Assembly: GCA_963805985.1 (NCBI GenBank)
Contig: CAWDWG010000009.1
Coordinates: 310,001 to 374,000, forward strand
From: Bog-257 sp963805985
Lineage (GTDB): Bacteria; Acidobacteriota; Terriglobia; Terriglobales; Acidobacteriaceae
Length of the DNA: 64,000 nucleotides
Direction: 5' to 3'
In this document: one piece after another, positions 20,702 to 30,882 of the stretch
Numbering within the stretch: position 1 is the stretch's first letter
Layout: every line of letters starts with the position of its first letter
Position numbers and translations under genes: made by a program
Notes under the pieces: model-generated
Database searches by the model: none
Seen by the model: only the letters and a program-made list of their open reading frames with translations
What the model was told of the DNA's origin: nothing

Positions 20702-23068
20702 TCATTGCGTAAGCCCCATGCGGCGCAGCAGCGCCTGGTATCGGGGGTCGGAGTGAAGATTCTCGAAGGCCGGTTCGCATCCGATATAGACCAGCAAACC
20801 ATTTCGTTTCGCGTAGGCCTCATCGAGCAAGCGAAAGGCTGCGTCCTTATCTCCCAAAGCGCCGTAGGCCGTGGCTAGCAGATAGGGATCAGCGTCGGGA
20901 GACTTCTTCAGTTGCTCCAACATCCGGCGAGCGTCATCCTTCTTGCCGGTAGCGGCAAATACCCACGCCGCGCTGGCAACTAAGGAATCATCATTGTTGG
21001 AAAGCTGGAGCGAGCTTCGCGCCTGCTCCTGCGCCAGCTGCGGTTGATTCATGCGCACATAAACCTGCGCCATGCCGCCGCGAGCGAGCGGATCCTGGGG
21101 GGACAACTCCACTACATTGCGCAAAGTCTCCAGCGCGCGGTCATACTGGCGATCGCACTCGTAGATGTTGCCAAGATTGTCCTGGGTGGTGAGTTCGAAG
21201 GGCCCCAGCTCCAGGGCTTTCTGGCTTTCGCGAATGGCTTCATCCAGCCGCCCTCGGGCCTCCAGATAGAGAGCGTATCCGGAATGAGCTTCGTAATAGC
21301 TGGGATTCAGCTCGATGGCGCGGCGGAATTCCCGTTCCGCGACTGCCCAGTCCCAGTCATGGACGAACCCTACGAAAGCCAGCGCCGTGTGGGCGTCGGC
21401 CAATGAATCATCCAACTGTAAAGCTTTGGTGGCGGCTGCCTTCGAGAGAGGATAGTACTCATCATGCCCCATGGATCCCAGCCAATGGTAGGCGCGTGCC
21501 AGCGCCGCGTACGCTTCCGCATAGTTGGGATCGATCTGGATGGCCTGTTGAAAGTATGCGATCGCCTCCTCGAATAAGTGGCCACCCACTGGCGCATTAC
21601 GGCCCTCATTCAGCTTGTACAGCCCGCGCAGATAAGCTTCATGTGCTTCGGGATTCACCGGGCGAGCCCGCGCCAGCCGGTCTTGCGCTTTGGCCGTGAC
21701 CTTCGCATTGATCTCGCCCGCGATCGCGGCCGCCACTTCGCTCTCTAACTCCAGAACGTTGTGCAGGTCGCGGTCATAACTGCTGGCCCACAGATGTTGA
21801 TCGGCGGGCGCATCGATCAATTGCGCGGTTACCTTGACGCGATCGCCGGCGCGCTCCACCGAGCCTTCGACGATTCCGTTTACATGCAACTCCTTCGCGA
21901 TCTCCGGCAAGGGTTTGTCCGACCCCTTGTAGCGCATCACCGAGGTTCGCGAAACCACGCGAAACGAGCCGATCTGCGCCAACTGGGTGATCAGCGCCTC
22001 CGTCATGCCATCGGCAAAGTAGTCTTCCGCCGGGTTACCCGACAGATTAACCAGCGGCAATACGGCGATGGAGTCGATGTGTTTCTGGGCGGCGCGGCCG
22101 AGCAGTCGATCTCGCAGTGCGCCGAATGGCAAGGCGAGTAACAGCAGGGCTATCAGAACGACTGCGGCCAACAAACCTAGCATCCAACGCCGCCGCGGAT
22201 GCTGGACTCCCGCAATGGCGTGCTCCGCCGCCCCGTGAGAGCCGAGCCGCTGGAGGTCGATGGCCACCTCTTTGGCGGATTGATAGCGCTGCTCCGGATC
22301 CTTCTCCAGGCACTTCAGAATGACGCGTTCCAGCTCTGCCGACATCCGCGCATTCAGCAGTCGCGGTTGAACCGGAGCGCGCTGCAAGATGCTGATCATC
22401 AGCTCCGGAGCATCCTTCTCCGGAAACGGCCGGCGTCCGGTGATCATTTCGTACAGGACAGCGCCCAGCGCATAGACGTCCACGCGCGCATCGGGCCATT
22501 GCCCGCGCACTTGCTCCGGCGCCATGTACGGCAACGTGCCGCCGACCTGCAGTTCGCTTACTGTCTCGCGCTCATTTGCCGGGCTGGTCCGCGAACTGCG
22601 CAGAAACTGCGAAAGTCCGAAGTCGAGGATCTTTGCCCTCCGATCCGGCATGAGGCGCACGTTATCGGGCTTCAGATCGCAATGGACAATGCCATCCTGG
22701 TGAGCGGCGCTCAAGCCTTCAGCGATCTGAATGCCGATGCGGATGACCTTGTCCTCCGCCGCCGGACCTGCGGCAATCTCCTCGGCCAGGCTGCTGCCTG
22801 CGACGAACTCCATGACCAGGAAATCCACGCCGTCCTGGCTGTCGAAGTCGTATACCGTTTCAATGTTGGGATGGTTCAGGCGGGATAGGTTCAGCGCTTC
22901 TTCACGAAAGCGTTTTCGCGTGGACTCGTCGGCAAGCAGCCCGGAACGCAATACCTTGAGAGCGACATCGCGGTTGAGCCGCTCGTCGTGGGCGCGATAG
23001 ACAACCCCCATTCCACCAGCGCCGACCTGCTCGAGTATGCTGTACCGCCCCAGCGTTTTACCGATCAT
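20702..23068 (-). CDS. Transmembrane serine/threonine kinase with TolB-like domain and TPR repeats
   Basis: A 788-residue sensor-type kinase. The N-terminal kinase domain has the glycine loop GAGGMG (16-21), VALK with the ATP-binding Lys at 38, the catalytic loop HCDLKPDN, DFGLSQ and the activation segment GGTLPYMAPEQV. The HRD Arg is replaced by Cys (HCD), so this is a non-RD kinase. One TM helix follows at about 290-310 (MLGLLAAVVLIALLLLALPF). The C-terminal part has a TolB-N-like domain (IAVLPLVNLSGNPAEDYFAD) and then several TPR units with Ala/Gly/Tyr spacing. Such proteins are abundant in Acidobacteria; targets are unknown. The start was placed at MIGKTLGRY; a GTG at 23083 is possible. 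Confidence 0.9.
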   Translation of the reverse strand: MIGKTLGRYSILEQVGAGGMGVVYRAHDERLNRDVALKVLRSGLLADESTRKRFREEALNLSRLNHPNIETVYDFDSQDGVDFLVMEFVAGSSLAEEIAAGPAAEDKVIRIGIQIAEGLSAAHQDGIVHCDLKPDNVRLMPDRRAKILDFGLSQFLRSSRTSPANERETVSELQVGGTLPYMAPEQVRGQWPDARVDVYALGAVLYEMITGRRPFPEKDAPELMISILQRAPVQPRLLNARMSAELERVILKCLEKDPEQRYQSAKEVAIDLQRLGSHGAAEHAIAGVQHPRRRWMLGLLAAVVLIALLLLALPFGALRDRLLGRAAQKHIDSIAVLPLVNLSGNPAEDYFADGMTEALITQLAQIGSFRVVSRTSVMRYKGSDKPLPEIAKELHVNGIVEGSVERAGDRVKVTAQLIDAPADQHLWASSYDRDLHNVLELESEVAAAIAGEINAKVTAKAQDRLARARPVNPEAHEAYLRGLYKLNEGRNAPVGGHLFEEAIAYFQQAIQIDPNYAEAYAALARAYHWLGSMGHDEYYPLSKAAATKALQLDDSLADAHTALAFVGFVHDWDWAVAEREFRRAIELNPSYYEAHSGYALYLEARGRLDEAIRESQKALELGPFELTTQDNLGNIYECDRQYDRALETLRNVVELSPQDPLARGGMAQVYVRMNQPQLAQEQARSSLQLSNNDDSLVASAAWVFAATGKKDDARRMLEQLKKSPDADPYLLATAYGALGDKDAAFRLLDEAYAKRNGLLVYIGCEPAFENLHSDPRYQALLRRMGLTQ

Positions 23069-23232
23069 GAGGACGAGCCGCACCCCATGTTAGGCGGGAT
23101 ACCGGCAGACAGCAATTGACAATTCGTCTTCACTGCTTCTCGCGCTGGCCATGCTTTCTCCCGTACACTATTTCCTGCTCCTCCCATCACGACATCGCTA
23201 ACCATCATCCAAGCCTTGAGGAGACCGAACGA

Positions 23233-25149
23233 ATGGCACCTTTGGCGACCCAGGATCAGCCCACGACCTTGCTGACTCCGTATGACCTGCATCTGTTCAA
23301 CGAGGGCAAGCACGCGCGGCTCTTCGAGAAGTTCGGCGCGCACCCTGCAGAGCGCAACGGCCGGCGAGGCACGGATTTCGCCGTGTGGGCTCCAAATGCC
23401 GAGCGGGTCTCGGTGGTGGGCGACTTCAACGATTGGAACGCCGATCTTCATCCCATGCAGCAGCACGGGAGCTCCGGCGTCTGGGAAGCCTTCATCCCCA
23501 GCCTCGGCCGCGGCTCGGTGTACAAGTACCACATCCGCTCGCGCTATCACATGTACCGCGTCAACAAGGCCGATCCTTTCGCCTTTTACAACGAGATCCC
23601 GCCGCGCACCGCGTCGATCATCTGGGATACCTGGTACGAATGGGGCGACAGTGAGTGGATGCGCACACGCCACGAGCACAACAAATTCGACAAGCCGATG
23701 TCGATCTACGAGGTGCATCTCGGCTCGTGGATGCGGGTGCCGGAAGAGCGCAATCGCTCGCTCACCTATCGCGAGCTCGCAGTCAAGCTGGCCGACTACG
23801 TCTCCGACATGGGCTTTACCCACGTGGAATTTATGCCGGTGATGGAGCATCCCTTCTTCGGATCGTGGGGCTATCAGATCACCAGCTATTACGCGCCCAG
23901 CGCGCGTTTCGGCACGCCGCAGGATTTCATGTATCTGATCGATCAGCTGCATCAGCGCGGCATCGGCGTCATTCTCGACTGGGTGCCATCGCATTTCCCC
24001 ACCGACGAGCACGGACTTGGATTCTTCGACGGGACCCATCTGTACGAGCATGCCGACCCGCGCAAGGGCTTTCATCCCGATTGGAAGTCGGACATTTTCA
24101 ACTACGACCGCAACGAGGTGCGCGCGTTTCTCATCAGCAACGCGATCTTCTGGCTCGACCGCTACCACGCCGACGGCCTGCGCATGGATGGGATTGCCTC
24201 CATGCTGTACCTCGACTATTCGCGCAAACAAGGCGAGTGGATTCCCAACCAGTTCGGCGGCCGCGAGAATCTCGGTGCCGTGTCGCTCCTGCAGACGGTG
24301 AATCGCGAGGCCTACCAGGAGTTTCCCGACATTCAGACCATCGCCGAGGAGTCAACCGCCTGGCCCATGGTGTCGCGGCCGACGTACATTGGCGGCCTGG
24401 GCTTCGGCATGAAGTGGGACATGGGCTGGATGCACGACACGCTGCTGTACATGTCGAAGGATCCGGTCCATCGCAAGTATCACCACAACAAGCTGACGTT
24501 CCGCGGGCTTTATGCCTTCACGGAGAACTTCGTGCTGCCGCTTTCGCACGATGAGGTGGTGTACGGCAAGGGGTCGCTCTACGGCAAAATGAATGGCGAT
24601 GAGTGGCAGAAGTATGCCAACTTGCGGCTGCTCTTCGGTTACATGTTCACGCAGCCGGGCAAGAAGCTGCTGTTCATGGGCGACGAGATTGCGCAGTGGA
24701 GCGAGTGGAACCATGATGGCAGCGTCGACTGGCATTCGCTCGGCTTTGCAGGACACCAGGGCGTGCAGCGCTGGGTGCGCGATCTGAACGCCTTCTATCG
24801 CAACGAACCATCGCTCTACGAAACCGACTTCATCCCCGACGGCTGGCGCTGGATCGACGCCGACGATTCCGACGACAGCGTGCTCACCTACCTGCGAGTG
24901 GGCAAAGATGGCAGCAATCCGGTTCTGATCGCGCTGAACTTCACCCCCATCCCGCGGCGGGGATATCGCGTGGGCGTGCCGCACGAAGGCCATTGGCGCG
25001 AACTGCTCAACAGCAACGCCGCAACTTACGGCGGCACCGATGAAGGCAACTTCGGCGGCAAGATGACCGACGCCTTCCCCTGCCACGGTTACGACAATTC
25101 GCTGCTGCTGAATCTGCCACCGCTGGGCATGGTGGTGTTGAAGCAGTAA
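23233..25149 (+). CDS. glgB: 1,4-alpha-glucan branching enzyme
   Basis: A 638-residue GH13 enzyme that forms alpha-1,6 branches in glycogen. The N-terminal CBM48 region contains FAVWAPNAERVSVVGDFNDW. The barrel shows DWVPSHFPTDEHGL, the nucleophile Asp in DGLRMDGIASMLYLDYS, the acid Glu in IAEESTAWPMV, and LSHDEVVYGKGSL with the conserved His-Asp. The C-terminal beta domain ends NLPPLGMVVL. The ATG at 23233 has GAGGAG nine bases upstream; longer frames do not. It is divergent from the kinase gene. No other glycogen genes are in the window. Confidence 0.95.
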   Translation: MAPLATQDQPTTLLTPYDLHLFNEGKHARLFEKFGAHPAERNGRRGTDFAVWAPNAERVSVVGDFNDWNADLHPMQQHGSSGVWEAFIPSLGRGSVYKYHIRSRYHMYRVNKADPFAFYNEIPPRTASIIWDTWYEWGDSEWMRTRHEHNKFDKPMSIYEVHLGSWMRVPEERNRSLTYRELAVKLADYVSDMGFTHVEFMPVMEHPFFGSWGYQITSYYAPSARFGTPQDFMYLIDQLHQRGIGVILDWVPSHFPTDEHGLGFFDGTHLYEHADPRKGFHPDWKSDIFNYDRNEVRAFLISNAIFWLDRYHADGLRMDGIASMLYLDYSRKQGEWIPNQFGGRENLGAVSLLQTVNREAYQEFPDIQTIAEESTAWPMVSRPTYIGGLGFGMKWDMGWMHDTLLYMSKDPVHRKYHHNKLTFRGLYAFTENFVLPLSHDEVVYGKGSLYGKMNGDEWQKYANLRLLFGYMFTQPGKKLLFMGDEIAQWSEWNHDGSVDWHSLGFAGHQGVQRWVRDLNAFYRNEPSLYETDFIPDGWRWIDADDSDDSVLTYLRVGKDGSNPVLIALNFTPIPRRGYRVGVPHEGHWRELLNSNAATYGGTDEGNFGGKMTDAFPCHGYDNSLLLNLPPLGMVVLKQ

Positions 25150-25261
25150 GAGCAGTCGCGAGATGTGTCGCCCGTTGGGCTTGTTGCCTCGTCGCTAATC
25201 GCTAACTGCTTATCGCTAACTGCCAATCGCTTCTTCCTCGCTTCCGGTAAACTAGTCTGTT

Positions 25262-27640
25262 GTGCGCATTCTCACCCGCTACATCCTGAAGGAGATCGGA
25301 TCGCACGCCCTGATCGGCGTGGCGCTGTTCACCTTCATCATCTTCATGCGCGATCTCGGGCGCCTGCTGGAGCTGATCGTCCGCAACAGCGCGCCTCTGC
25401 CCAGCGTCGCCGAGATTTTTCTGTACACTCTGCCCGCGACTTTCACCATCACCCTCCCCATGGGCGTGCTGGTCGGCATTCTGGTGGGGTTGAGCCGGCT
25501 GGCCGCCGATAGCGAAGTCACCGCCATTCGCGCCAGCGGCATGGGCGTCAGCATGTTCATCCGCTCGGTCGCGATCTTCGCCGTGGGCGCGTGGCTGTTG
25601 GGGCTGGGCAACAGCATTTATCTCGCTCCCAAGTCCGCCATCGCGCTGGATCATCTGCAGGAGCGCCTGAAGTCGTCGCAGGCGTCATTCGAGGTTGAGC
25701 CCCGCGTCTTCTACGAAGACTTCAAGAACATTGTCCTTTATGTGCAGGATGCAATCCCTTCCAAGGGCCAGGCGCTTTGGCGCGGCGTCTTTCTGGCCGA
25801 CATCAGCGATCCTGCATCGCCCAAGATCACGCTGGCCAAGCGCGGCGCGCTGATCAGTGACGCTCCCGACAAGCTGCGCTTCCATCTGGAAGACGGTACG
25901 CAGCAGGAGACAATTCCCAAGGTTGCGGATCAGTATTCCATTACTACTTTCGACAACACCGAGATTCCGATTGCCATCCCCTCGGATGAAACCAAGCCGC
26001 ACGATCTGCTGCCCGTAGCCGAGCTCGACCTGCACAGCCTGCTGCGGAATGCGGCCCGCGAGCGGGCGGCGGCGGCGACGGTAAAGTCGTGGGATCCCGG
26101 CAGCTACAACTACGATCTGATCAAGGCGCGCTATTACGAGATCGAATTCCAGCGACGTTTCGCATTACCCACCGCCTGCCTGGTGCTCGCCATGGTAGGC
26201 ATCCCGCTGGGATTGTCGGCCCGCAAGGGCGGCAAGAGCACCGGCTTTGTGCTGACCATCCTGCTGGTCGTCGTCTACTACTTCTTCTCGATGATCGGCG
26301 TGCAGATGGCGCGACAGGGAAGGATGACGCCCTGGTTCGGCGCCTGGATGGGCAACATGTTTTTCTTCCTCTGCGGCCTGTTTCTGCTGTGGCGCGTCGA
26401 CCGCATGCCCATCGAGATTGCGAACCTGACCGCCGGCTGGAAACTGTTGCTGCAGAAGTTGCAATCGCTCGGTGCGCATCGCCGCAGATTCACCAGCCGC
26501 AAAGTAGCAACCGAATCGGCGCTGCATCGCCATCGCTTCAGCGCCCGCTTCCCGCTGATCCTCGACGACATGATCCTGCGCGATTTCGCGCTCTATCTCT
26601 CGCTGATCATGGCGACCTTCCTGGTGCTGGCGCTGGTCTTCACCTTCTTCGAGCTGCTCACCGACATCGTGCGCAACAAGGTGCCGCTGATCACCGTCGT
26701 GGAGTATCTCTGGAACTTGAGCCCGTCGATGATCTATTTAATGGCGCCGATGGCGGTGCTGCTGGGGGTGCTCATCACCTTTGGCCTGTTGGATAAATCC
26801 AGCGAGCTGATCGCCATGAAGGCCAGCGGCTTCAGCGTCTACCGCGCCACGCTGCCGGTCGTCGTCATCTGCGGATTGTTCGCCGGCGCGCTGTTCGTCT
26901 TCGATCAGTACTACATTCCGAAAACGAATCGCGAGCAGGAAATCCTGCGCAATGAGATCAAAGGCAAGCCGCCGCAGACCTATCTGCAGGCCGATCGCAA
27001 GTGGATCTTCGGGCAGAGCAACGAGATTTACTACTACCGCGTCTTCGATCCCGACCAGAATCGCTTTGGCGGCATCTCCGTTTTTGAGTTCGATCCCAAC
27101 AGCTTCCAGTTAACGCGGCGTATCCAGGCTGAACACGCGTACTGGGACGATAGCCTGCAGAAGTGGGTCTTCGATAAGGGCTGGGTGCGATCGCTGAGCG
27201 GAGCGTCCATCCAGGACTACCGCACCTTCGACGTTGCCACCTTCGACGAGCTGCACGAGAATCCGGGCTACTTTAAGAAGGAAGTTAAGCAGTCTTCCGA
27301 GATGAGTTACGAGGAGCTGCGCCGCTATATCGAGGACCTGCAGCAGAGCGGCTTCGACACCGTGCGCCTGAAGGTGCAGCTGCAGAAGAAGATTGCCTTC
27401 CCGCTGATCACGCTGGTGATGGCCGTGCTGGCGATTCCGTTTTCCGCGTCAGGACGGCGCGGCGGTGCGCTGGTGGGGGTCGCGGTTGCGCTCGGCATTG
27501 CCGTGATCTATTGGGTGACGTCTGGACTGTTCGAGGCGATGGGCAATGCCAATCAACTGCCCGCGATGCTGGCCGCGTGGGCGCCGGACTTTATCTTCGC
27601 CATCGCCGGCGGGTATATGCTGCTGCGGGTGCCGACGTAG
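25262..27640 (+). CDS. Fused LptF-LptG permease of the LPS export ABC transporter
   Basis: A 792-residue inner-membrane protein with two YjgP/YjgQ family units in tandem. Residues 1-395 look like LptF: an N-terminal RYILKEI helix, ADSEVTAIRASGMG after TM3, a periplasmic beta-jellyroll-like region and three C-terminal helices including RKGGKSTGFVLTILLVVVYY. Residues about 430-792 look like LptG: DDMILRDFALYLS, KSSELIAMKASGFSVYRATL, the jellyroll part with WIFGQSNEIYYYRVFD, and final helices. LptF and LptG are normally separate partners that with LptB extract LPS. The start is GTG at 25262. It follows glgB by 112 bases that contain short CTAACTGC repeats. Confidence 0.88.
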   Translation: MRILTRYILKEIGSHALIGVALFTFIIFMRDLGRLLELIVRNSAPLPSVAEIFLYTLPATFTITLPMGVLVGILVGLSRLAADSEVTAIRASGMGVSMFIRSVAIFAVGAWLLGLGNSIYLAPKSAIALDHLQERLKSSQASFEVEPRVFYEDFKNIVLYVQDAIPSKGQALWRGVFLADISDPASPKITLAKRGALISDAPDKLRFHLEDGTQQETIPKVADQYSITTFDNTEIPIAIPSDETKPHDLLPVAELDLHSLLRNAARERAAAATVKSWDPGSYNYDLIKARYYEIEFQRRFALPTACLVLAMVGIPLGLSARKGGKSTGFVLTILLVVVYYFFSMIGVQMARQGRMTPWFGAWMGNMFFFLCGLFLLWRVDRMPIEIANLTAGWKLLLQKLQSLGAHRRRFTSRKVATESALHRHRFSARFPLILDDMILRDFALYLSLIMATFLVLALVFTFFELLTDIVRNKVPLITVVEYLWNLSPSMIYLMAPMAVLLGVLITFGLLDKSSELIAMKASGFSVYRATLPVVVICGLFAGALFVFDQYYIPKTNREQEILRNEIKGKPPQTYLQADRKWIFGQSNEIYYYRVFDPDQNRFGGISVFEFDPNSFQLTRRIQAEHAYWDDSLQKWVFDKGWVRSLSGASIQDYRTFDVATFDELHENPGYFKKEVKQSSEMSYEELRRYIEDLQQSGFDTVRLKVQLQKKIAFPLITLVMAVLAIPFSASGRRGGALVGVAVALGIAVIYWVTSGLFEAMGNANQLPAMLAAWAPDFIFAIAGGYMLLRVPT

Positions 27641-27701
27641 GGTAGCACTCGGCGCCAGGTTGAGGTGACCAACTGGCAGACTATCAATTGGAGTGGCCCC
27701 G

Positions 27702-28004
27702 TTGAAGGCGGACGTAATCCTGTTCATTATATTTTTTGGCGCAAGCACCTCTTGCGCGATTGTCTCCACACTGCTTCTGTTCGCAATGATCGGCGAGGTC
27801 AATCGTTTTCGAGATGCCAGCTCGCAGATCCAGTATTTTCATTTTTCGTGGCTCGACGTGTGGCGAGAATACCGATCAACTTGTTCGACAGGTAAATATG
27901 GTCCTGCACTCATGATTAGCATGGTTTTGAGTGGCGTTTTTGGGCTTTTATCGGTATATGTCCTATTCGGGGTCCTGCCAAAATACTCGATACCGTCGAG
28001 GTGA
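27702..28004 (+). CDS. Hypothetical small membrane protein
   Basis: A 100-residue protein with two hydrophobic helices: ADVILFIIFFGASTSCAIVS at the N-terminus and ALMISMVLSGVFGLLSVYVL at the C-terminus, joined by a charged segment rich in Trp, Tyr and Arg. I do not recognise a family. The TTG at 27702 is preferred as start because GGAG lies eight bases upstream; a GTG at 27693 would overlap it. Codon use is less GC-biased than the neighbours, and the gene lies alone between lptFG and an exporter. It could be a recent or poorly conserved gene. Confidence 0.45.
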   Translation: MKADVILFIIFFGASTSCAIVSTLLLFAMIGEVNRFRDASSQIQYFHFSWLDVWREYRSTCSTGKYGPALMISMVLSGVFGLLSVYVLFGVLPKYSIPSR

Positions 28005-28095
28005 GGACATCATGAGCCGGAAGAATCGGGAAACCTGGCTTTGCAATCAAATACGAAGCAAAGGGGAACTGCTGACTGCTGATTGCTGATTGCTC

Positions 28096-29947
28096 ATGTT
28101 CGAGAACCTGCGACCATTGTTTCCGTATCTCCGCAAGTACCAGGCGACCTACTGGTTCGGCGCGGTGTGCGTGCTGTTCAACAACGGCGTCTGGATTCTG
28201 TTTCCGCTAATCATCCGTCGCGCGATCGACGACCTGAACCGCGGCGTCACCCGCGAGAAATTACTGACCTACGCTCTGATGCTGCTCGGAGTTGCGGCCG
28301 TTAAAGCCATCTTCCAGTTTCTGACGCGCTGGGTCCTGATCGGCGTCTCGCGCGAAATCGAATTTGATCTGCGCAACGATCTCTTCGCGCATCTGGAGCG
28401 GCTCTCCTACAACTTCTATCAGCGCACTCGCACCGGCGACATCATGGCGCGCGCCACCAACGATCTGAACGCCGTTCGCATGCTGGTGGGTCCCGGGATC
28501 ATGTACACCGCGAACACCGTTGTCTTCACCGCTGGCGCGCTAGTGTTCATGCTCTCCATCAGTCCGTGGCTCACGCTGTTTGCGTTTGCGCCGCTGCCCA
28601 TCTTCAGCATCGTCGTGCAGTATTTTGGCCGCCGAATTCATGAGCGCTTTGAACGTATCCAGGCGATGTTCTCCGACATCTCGGCGCGAGCGCAGGAAAA
28701 TTTCTCCGGCGCGCGCCTGATCCGTGCTTATGTGCAGGAAGAAGCGGAGATTGAGAAGTTCGAGCGCGACAACACCGAATACATCGGCCGCAGCCTCAAG
28801 TTAGTTCGGCTGATGGGCATGTTGTGGCCCACGCTGGAAACGTTGCTCGGAATCGCGATCGTCATCGTATTGTTTGTCGGCGGACGCGAAGTGATATTGC
28901 ATCGCATCACCGTCGGCAGCTTCGTAGCCTTCAATACCTACATGGTGCAGCTGACCTGGCCGATCATCGCGCTGGGCTGGGTGATCAACCTCTTCCAGCG
29001 CGGCACCGCGTCGATGGGCCGCATTCACAACATCCTGTCGGAGCAACCGGAGATTACGGACGCGCCCGAGTCAGAGCGTGTCATCCTGAGCGCAGGCGCG
29101 GCGGGTTTGCGCGCCGGAGTCGGAGGCACCCCTACATTCTGCGGGAGCCCAACAAATCGCTGGCGACATCGAGTTCCGCAATCTCAGCTTCCGCTATGGC
29201 AAGACGCTGCGCGCGGCCGAGGGCGGGAATGTCCGCTCGCATGGCGATGATGAAGTCTTGAAGAACGTGAACCTGCACGTTCCTGCTGGAACGAGCCTGG
29301 CGATTGTCGGGCCCACGGGCTCGGGCAAGTCGACTCTGGTCTCGCTGATCCCGCGCATCTACGACGCCGCGCCGGGCAGTGTGCTGATCGACGGCCGTCC
29401 CATTCGCGAGTATCCGCTGGCTGTCCTGCGGCGCAACATCGGCTTCGTCCCGCAGGAGACATTCCTCTTCAGCGACACCATCCGCGACAACATCGCCTTC
29501 GGTGCCGAAGACGCCACCCTGGAAGAAGTTCGCCGCGCGGCCGAGGCCGCCAGCATCGGCGCGGAGATCGAAGACTTTCCTGATGGCTACAACACGCTGG
29601 TCGGCGAGCGCGGCTTAACGCTTTCCGGCGGCCAGAAACAGCGTACCGCCATCGCTCGCGCCATCATCCGCAACCCGCGAATTCTGATTCTGGACGACGC
29701 GCTCGCCAGCGTCGACACCCAGACCGAGGATCGCATCCTGAATCATCTGCGCCAGATCATGCAGGGACGAACGACGATCTTCATCTCGCATCGCGTCTCG
29801 ACCGTGCGCAATGCCGACCGCATCGCCGTGCTGCATGACGGAGAGATCGTCGAGTACGGTACGCACGATGAACTGATCGAGCGCAACGGCTACTACACTG
29901 GCCTCTACAACAAACAGTTGCTGGAAGAAGAACTGGAAACGGTATAG
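28096..29947 (+). pseudogene. MsbA-like ABC exporter (TMD + NBD), frameshifted by an apparent repeat insertion
   Basis: The first frame (28096 to about 29090) encodes an ABC type-1 exporter membrane domain with six helices (YQATYWFGAVCVLFNNGVWI, LSYNFYQRTRTGDIMARATN, the QAMFSDISARAQENFSGARL coupling region). The second frame (open from 29090 to 29947, no start codon before 29258) encodes the ATPase: GDIEFRNLSFRYG, Walker A GPTGSGKST, Q-loop FVPQETFLF, signature LSGGQKQR, Walker B ILILDDA. A full exporter needs a +1 shift near 29090-29165. Exactly there lies a sequence (gtgtcatcctgagcgcaggc to gagtcggaggcaccc, about 29079-29131) of the dispersed repeat type seen at 57290. Its translation is unlike any linker. 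The second frame's ATPase is intact. The function would be lipid or drug export. Confidence 0.8.
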
Positions 29948-30058
29948 CTTCGATTGTACGGACGAGGCTTTCTGCATCCGACATGACAAGATCCTCATCT
30001 GGAATTCACGGAACGTGAACCAATAGCTGCTAGAGTCGAGCTGAGGACCGTGTTAGGG

Positions 30059-30880
30059 ATGGCAAACAACCTTCGAGCGCTGGCTGGGCTCGCGCTGCTG
30101 CTGGTGTTTGCGCCGTCTGTTTGGGCGCGGGGTCTGCAAACGGCCAGCGCCCCGCTGCCGGATGCGCCCAGCGTGACGCAGGAGCAGCAGTCCGGCACGA
30201 TCGGCACTAGTCAATCGCAAGCGCCCGGACCGGACACCAAGCTGCCGGAATCGTCCAAGGTAGAGCAAAGTTCCAAGAGCACTCCTGTCGCTCTCGAGCA
30301 GCCCAAGCGTATCCTGTACATCATTCCGAACTATCGCGCAGTAAGCGCCGATGCTAACGTCCCTCCGCTGGACGTGAAGGGCAAGTTCAAGCTCTTCTTC
30401 GACGACAGCTTCGACTATTCCACGTTCGTCTATATCGGTATTCTTGCCGGAATCGAGCAGGCCGACCGCAACGTTCCGGAGTTCGGTGATGGCGCTGACG
30501 CCTATGGCAAGTATTACTATCACTTGTTTGCCGATCAGGGCGTCGGCAACTTCTTCACCGAGTTCGCTCTCGCCTCAGCATTCAAGCAAGATCCCCGGTA
30601 CTTCACGCTAGGCCGCGGCGGATTCTTCAAACGCACGGGATACGCGCTCAGCCGCGAGGTGATTACGCGTACTGACGACGGCGGATCAGCGTTCAACTTT
30701 TCTGAAGTCATCGGCAACGGCGCGGCCGCCGGCATCTCGGGTTTGTACTATCCGGCAGGCTACGAAACCTGGACCAAGACCGGCCAGCGCTGGGCCGACC
30801 AGCTCGCCCTCGATGCCCTCTTCAACGTGCTGAAGGAATTCTGGCCGGACATACGGCATTCTGTTCTGCATCAGAAGTAG
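30059..30880 (+). CDS. Secreted protein of unknown function
   Basis: A 273-residue protein with a signal peptide (LRALAGLALLLVFAPSVWAR) and a Pro/Gln/Ser-rich stretch (about 25-80). The conserved-looking C-terminal domain starts near KGKFKLFFDDSFDYSTFVYI and includes GNFFTEFALASAFKQDPRYF, GNGAAAGISGLYYPAGYETW and WADQLALDALFNVLKEFWPD. I have no name for this domain; the aromatic and Gly-rich pattern suggests amphipathic helices or a membrane-associated fold. The start may instead be the GTG at 30050. It is followed by short AGCC/GTGAGC repeats. Confidence 0.6.
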   Translation: MANNLRALAGLALLLVFAPSVWARGLQTASAPLPDAPSVTQEQQSGTIGTSQSQAPGPDTKLPESSKVEQSSKSTPVALEQPKRILYIIPNYRAVSADANVPPLDVKGKFKLFFDDSFDYSTFVYIGILAGIEQADRNVPEFGDGADAYGKYYYHLFADQGVGNFFTEFALASAFKQDPRYFTLGRGGFFKRTGYALSREVITRTDDGGSAFNFSEVIGNGAAAGISGLYYPAGYETWTKTGQRWADQLALDALFNVLKEFWPDIRHSVLHQK

Positions 30881-30882
30881 TG

